Shown here: piece by piece, positions 61,500-64,000 of the stretch
Layout: each line of letters starts with the position of its first letter
Numbering within the stretch: the stretch's first letter is position 1
Assembly (NCBI RefSeq): GCF_003660455.1
Contig: NZ_QZVR01000005.1
Coordinates: forward strand, 62,001 to 126,000
From: Nocardioides ferulae
GTDB taxonomy: Bacteria > Actinomycetota > Actinomycetes > Propionibacteriales > Nocardioidaceae
Direction: 5' to 3'
DNA length: 64,000 nucleotides
Position numbers and translations under genes: made by a program
The notes under the pieces: model-generated
Databases searched by the model: none
What the model saw: the letters and a program-made list of their open reading frames with translations, nothing else
Told to the model about the DNA's origin: nothing

Positions 61500-62891
61500 A
61501 TGAGCGAGACGAGCCAGCCGACGATGCCGCCGGCGCCGGCCCGGCCGACCCCGGATCCGGCGCCGGCCCGGCGGCTTCCTCGGGCGCTCACGCCCTTCCG
61601 GCACCCTCCCTACCGCCGGCTGGCCGCGGCGCTGGTGCTCTCGACGTTCGCCTCGGGCGTGTGGGTGGTGGCCCTGGTGTGGGAGGTCATCCGGATCGGC
61701 GGCGGCCCTGCCCAGCTGTCGGTCGTCACCACCGCCAGCGCGGTGGGGGTGTTGTTGCCGGCGCTGCTCGGTGGGGTGGTGGCCGACCGGGTCCCCCAGA
61801 AGCTGATCCTGCTCGGGGTCGCCTCGCTCGAGCTGGGCGGCATGACGGTCGTGGCGGCGCTCTCGCTCGCCGACCTCACCCAGCTGTGGCATCTCGCGGT
61901 GATCACCTTCCTCACCGGCGTGGGCATGGCCTTCTACTACCCCGCCTACTCCGCCTGGCTGCCGGCGCTGGTGCCCGAGTCCGACCTGATGGCCGTCAAC
62001 GGCTTCGAGGGCATGGTCCGGCCCACGATCGGCAACGCCCTGGGGCCGGCGGTGGCCGGTGCGGTGGTCGGTGCCGTCTCGGCCGGCGCGGCGGTGTCGG
62101 TGGCCGCGTCGGCGGCCGCCGCCGGACTGGTCGCCCTCACCTGGGTGCCGCTGACGCCGGTGCGTCGCGACGCCTCCGCCGGCGCCGGGCCGGCCAACCC
62201 GGTGGTCTCGGCCCTGCGCGACATGCGCGAGGGGTTCGGCTACATGCTGGCCACGCCCTGGCTGCTGGCCACGCTGCTGTTCGCCTCGCTGATGATCCTG
62301 GTGATGATGGGGCCGCTCGAGGTGCTGGTGCCGTTCATCGTCAAGGACCGGCTCGGTGGCGGCCCCGGCGGCCACGCGTGGGTGCTCGCCGCGTTCGGCG
62401 TCGGCGGCGCCGTGGGGTCGATGGTGATGGCCTCGCTGCGCATGCCGCGCCGCTACCTGACCTGGATGAACCTGCTCTGGGGGGTGGGGTGCCTGCCGCT
62501 GGCGGTGATGGGGGTGGCCACCGAGCTGTGGATGGTCGTCGCAGCCGCGCTCGTGCTCGGCGCCGCGTTCTCCGCGCCGGTGGTCATCTGGGGCACGCTG
62601 CTGCAGCGCCGGGTCCCGCCCCACATGCTGGGCCGGGTCGCCTCGCTCGACTTCTTCGTCTCCGTCAGCCTGATGCCGGTCTCGATGGCGCTGGCCGGCC
62701 CGGTCAGCGAGGTCCTGGGGCTCCGCACGACGTTCCTGCTCGCCGGCACGGCACCGGTGGTGTTCGCCGTGGTGGCGGTGGTCGCCGCGCGGCTGCCGGC
62801 CGACGAGCTGGCCCACCCCCTGCGCGACGAGCCGGAGCCGCTGTCGGGCTCAGGCGGGCAGCCCGAGTGCGCTGGCCAGCCGGGTGCGTGA
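61500..62891 (+). CDS. MFS transporter (MFS_3-like exporter)
   Basis: The 463-residue protein has about 12 membrane segments after a Pro-rich cytoplasmic start. It contains FRHPPYRRLAAALVLSTFASGVWVVALVWEVIRIGGGP, GGVVADRVPQKLILLGVASLELGG (motif A form), FLTGVGMAFYYPAYSAWLPALVPESDLMAVNGFEGMVRPTIGNALGPAVAGAVVG, and LGRVASLDFFVSVSLMPVSMALAG. It resembles drug/siderophore exporters such as the other MFS_3 gene in this window. GGAGG lies before the ATG. Its last 42 bp overlap the convergent LuxR-type gene. Confidence 0.9.
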   Translation: MSETSQPTMPPAPARPTPDPAPARRLPRALTPFRHPPYRRLAAALVLSTFASGVWVVALVWEVIRIGGGPAQLSVVTTASAVGVLLPALLGGVVADRVPQKLILLGVASLELGGMTVVAALSLADLTQLWHLAVITFLTGVGMAFYYPAYSAWLPALVPESDLMAVNGFEGMVRPTIGNALGPAVAGAVVGAVSAGAAVSVAASAAAAGLVALTWVPLTPVRRDASAGAGPANPVVSALRDMREGFGYMLATPWLLATLLFASLMILVMMGPLEVLVPFIVKDRLGGGPGGHAWVLAAFGVGGAVGSMVMASLRMPRRYLTWMNLLWGVGCLPLAVMGVATELWMVVAAALVLGAAFSAPVVIWGTLLQRRVPPHMLGRVASLDFFVSVSLMPVSMALAGPVSEVLGLRTTFLLAGTAPVVFAVVAVVAARLPADELAHPLRDEPEPLSGSGGQPECAGQPGA

Positions 62892-63857
62892 GCGGATCCC
62901 CAGCTTGCGATAGACGTGGGAGAGGTGCCACTCGACCGCCTTCACGGTGATCACGAGCTGGGCGGCGATCTGCCGGTTGGTCAGCCCCTCGGCGGCCAGC
63001 CGGGCGACCCGGCGCTCCCCGGCTGTGAGCGCCGCCATCGCCTCCGACTGCACCGGCTGCGGATCCTCGCCGACCCGCTCGAGCAGCCGCCGCACCCGGC
63101 CCTGCAGGGGCCAGAGCTCCTGCCGCCCGGCGTACCTCTCGGCGGCGCGCAACAGTCGCACCGCCTCGGCGAGCTGCGCCGGCGCCACGGCGGGCGAGAG
63201 CAGCAGCAGGCCGGCCAGGTCGGTGCCGATCTGGGCGGCCAGCCGGTCTGCCCGCACCGGCTCGAGCGCGTCCAGCGCCAGCCGGAGCGTGGCGACCCGG
63301 TCGACGGTCACGTCGGCGGTGGCCAGCGTGCGCAGGGCCAGCGCCCGGTCGTACGCCGAGCCCCGGGCGGCGTCGACCTGCTCGCGGGCGAGCAGGGCGG
63401 CCTCGCGCCCCCGGCCCAGGTGCAGCAGCACCAGCGCCGCGCCGCAGCGCCAGGGCAGCGACCTGTCGCCGTCGGGACCGTGATCGCCCCAGGCCGGCAG
63501 CGAGCCGACGGCGAGGTAGCCCTCGAGCGCGACGTCGAACTCGCCCATGGCGGCGGCCAGCTCCGCGCGGGCGTGCTGGGCCACGGCGCCGGCGTACGAC
63601 GGGCGCTGCAGCAGCGGCGTCAGCTGGTCGCCGGCCAGCATCGCGGCCGTGAGCTCGCCGCGGGCCAGGAGGCACTCCACCCGTGCGGCGCGGGCCAGCG
63701 CGAGGTCGTCCTCGGTGAGTCGCGACTCGGAGAGCGTGGCCAGGGCGCCGAGCGCCTCGGTGAGCCTGCCCTGGCGCATCAGCGCGCGCGCCTCGGGGAC
63801 GCCGGAGCCACCGCGCCGGGGCGCGGGCACTCGGAGCGCGTTCCCCGTCGCCTGCAT
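62850..63857 (-). CDS. LuxR-type regulator with helical (TPR-like) sensor region
   Basis: The 335-residue protein has an N-terminal helical-repeat region (about 20-260: ARALMRQGRLTEALGALATLSESRLTEDDLALARAARVECLLARGELTAAML and similar) and a C-terminal LuxR HTH (LTAGERRVARLAAEGLTNRQIAAQLVITVKAVEWHLSHVYRKLGIRSRTRLASAL). It looks like the C-terminal half of a LAL-type (MalT-like) regulator without the NTPase domain. The gene ends inside the MFS gene, and its start is 10 nt after the stop of an upstream frame at the window edge. Confidence 0.87.
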   Translation of the reverse strand: MQATGNALRVPAPRRGGSGVPEARALMRQGRLTEALGALATLSESRLTEDDLALARAARVECLLARGELTAAMLAGDQLTPLLQRPSYAGAVAQHARAELAAAMGEFDVALEGYLAVGSLPAWGDHGPDGDRSLPWRCGAALVLLHLGRGREAALLAREQVDAARGSAYDRALALRTLATADVTVDRVATLRLALDALEPVRADRLAAQIGTDLAGLLLLSPAVAPAQLAEAVRLLRAAERYAGRQELWPLQGRVRRLLERVGEDPQPVQSEAMAALTAGERRVARLAAEGLTNRQIAAQLVITVKAVEWHLSHVYRKLGIRSRTRLASALGLPA

Positions 63858-63866
63858 GGCCTCAGG

Positions 63867-64000
63867 CTAAGAACCCGGCGGCCCGGGTGGGGCGGGAACC
63901 AGGGGATTGCCCGACGGTGGACCAGATGGGTGGCGGCCCAGGAACGCCGGCAGCAGGTCGGCGGCGTCGGCCCCGGCCGGCAGCGGCACCGGCTCGCCGA
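63867..64000 (-). CDS. Possible 3' end of an upstream gene (runs off the window)
   Basis: A minus-strand frame is open from the window edge to a TAG at 63867-63869, giving VPLPAGADAADLLPAFLGRH and a Pro/Gly-rich end. The stop is 10 nt before the LuxR-type start, the spacing of an operon. Only 44 codons are visible and the end is low complexity, so this is tentative. It could be the missing N-terminal part of a split LAL-type regulator, but that is speculation. Confidence 0.4.
   Translation of the reverse strand, partial: GEPVPLPAGADAADLLPAFLGRHPSGPPSGNPLVPAPPGPPGS

Overview
The window is very GC-rich, uses GTG and TTG starts often, and carries many promoters of the TANNNT type placed 6 to 8 nt before a start codon (leaderless transcripts). 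Together with mycothiol-type and F420-type enzyme families, a DasR-like operator and the rpsF-ssb-rpsR-rplI-dnaB neighbourhood, this points to an actinobacterium, most likely of the Nocardioides/Nocardioidaceae kind. The genus is inferred from protein style, not proven. No tRNA, rRNA, CRISPR array or insertion sequence was seen.

Region by region. 1-9.2 kb is a core block: endonuclease IV, the ribosomal/replication operon rpsF-ssb-rpsR-rplI closed by a strong hairpin terminator, a secreted Ig-like protein, a MATE exporter, then dnaB. dnaB is interrupted by a 427-residue LAGLIDADG intein and preceded by a cluster of DnaA boxes. 9.2-17.8 kb is accessory: an Lrp/LysE amino-acid exporter pair, a MerB-like protein, a thioesterase, a GNAT, a truncated TetR gene beside a perfect operator in the promoter of an ABC-F gene, and several uncharacterised proteins. 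17.8-28 kb holds small stress/metabolic genes with their own regulators (TetR, XRE/MmyB-like, LacI), each with a visible palindrome nearby. 28-34.4 kb has a fatty-acid desaturase, a pseudouridine catabolism pair (psuK with a fused DNA-binding domain, then psuG), an odd sigma-factor remnant, and a DUF429-RelA/SpoT fusion protein followed by two inverted arrays of 32-bp tandem repeats. 34.4-46 kb contains F420/flavin oxidoreductases, DinB-type and MFS genes, a GH6 cellulase-like protein, an M3 oligopeptidase, a secreted protein and a tandem GNAT. 46-51 kb has yceI, glmS and a DEAD-box helicase. 51-64 kb has a secreted SGNH esterase, a PBP2a-like lipoprotein transpeptidase, a thioredoxin-reductase-like enzyme, an EF-G paralogue, an aldehyde dehydrogenase, a lipoprotein, a DUF2332 protein, an MFS exporter and a LuxR-type regulator.

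The strongest candidates for something new are: (a) the 579-residue fusion of a DUF429 (RNase H-like) domain to a RelA/SpoT alarmone-synthetase domain whose catalytic Glu position reads Gln, sitting beside inverted 32-bp repeat arrays; (b) the PsuK kinase carrying its own helix-turn-helix and a palindrome on its leaderless promoter; (c) two DasR-type operators, one upstream of the glmS gene pair; (d) a sigma region-2 fragment fused in frame to an unrelated tail, with its ribosome binding site locked in a perfect 11-bp hairpin; and (e) a perfect 23-bp operator filling the ABC-F promoter while the neighbouring repressor gene is truncated.
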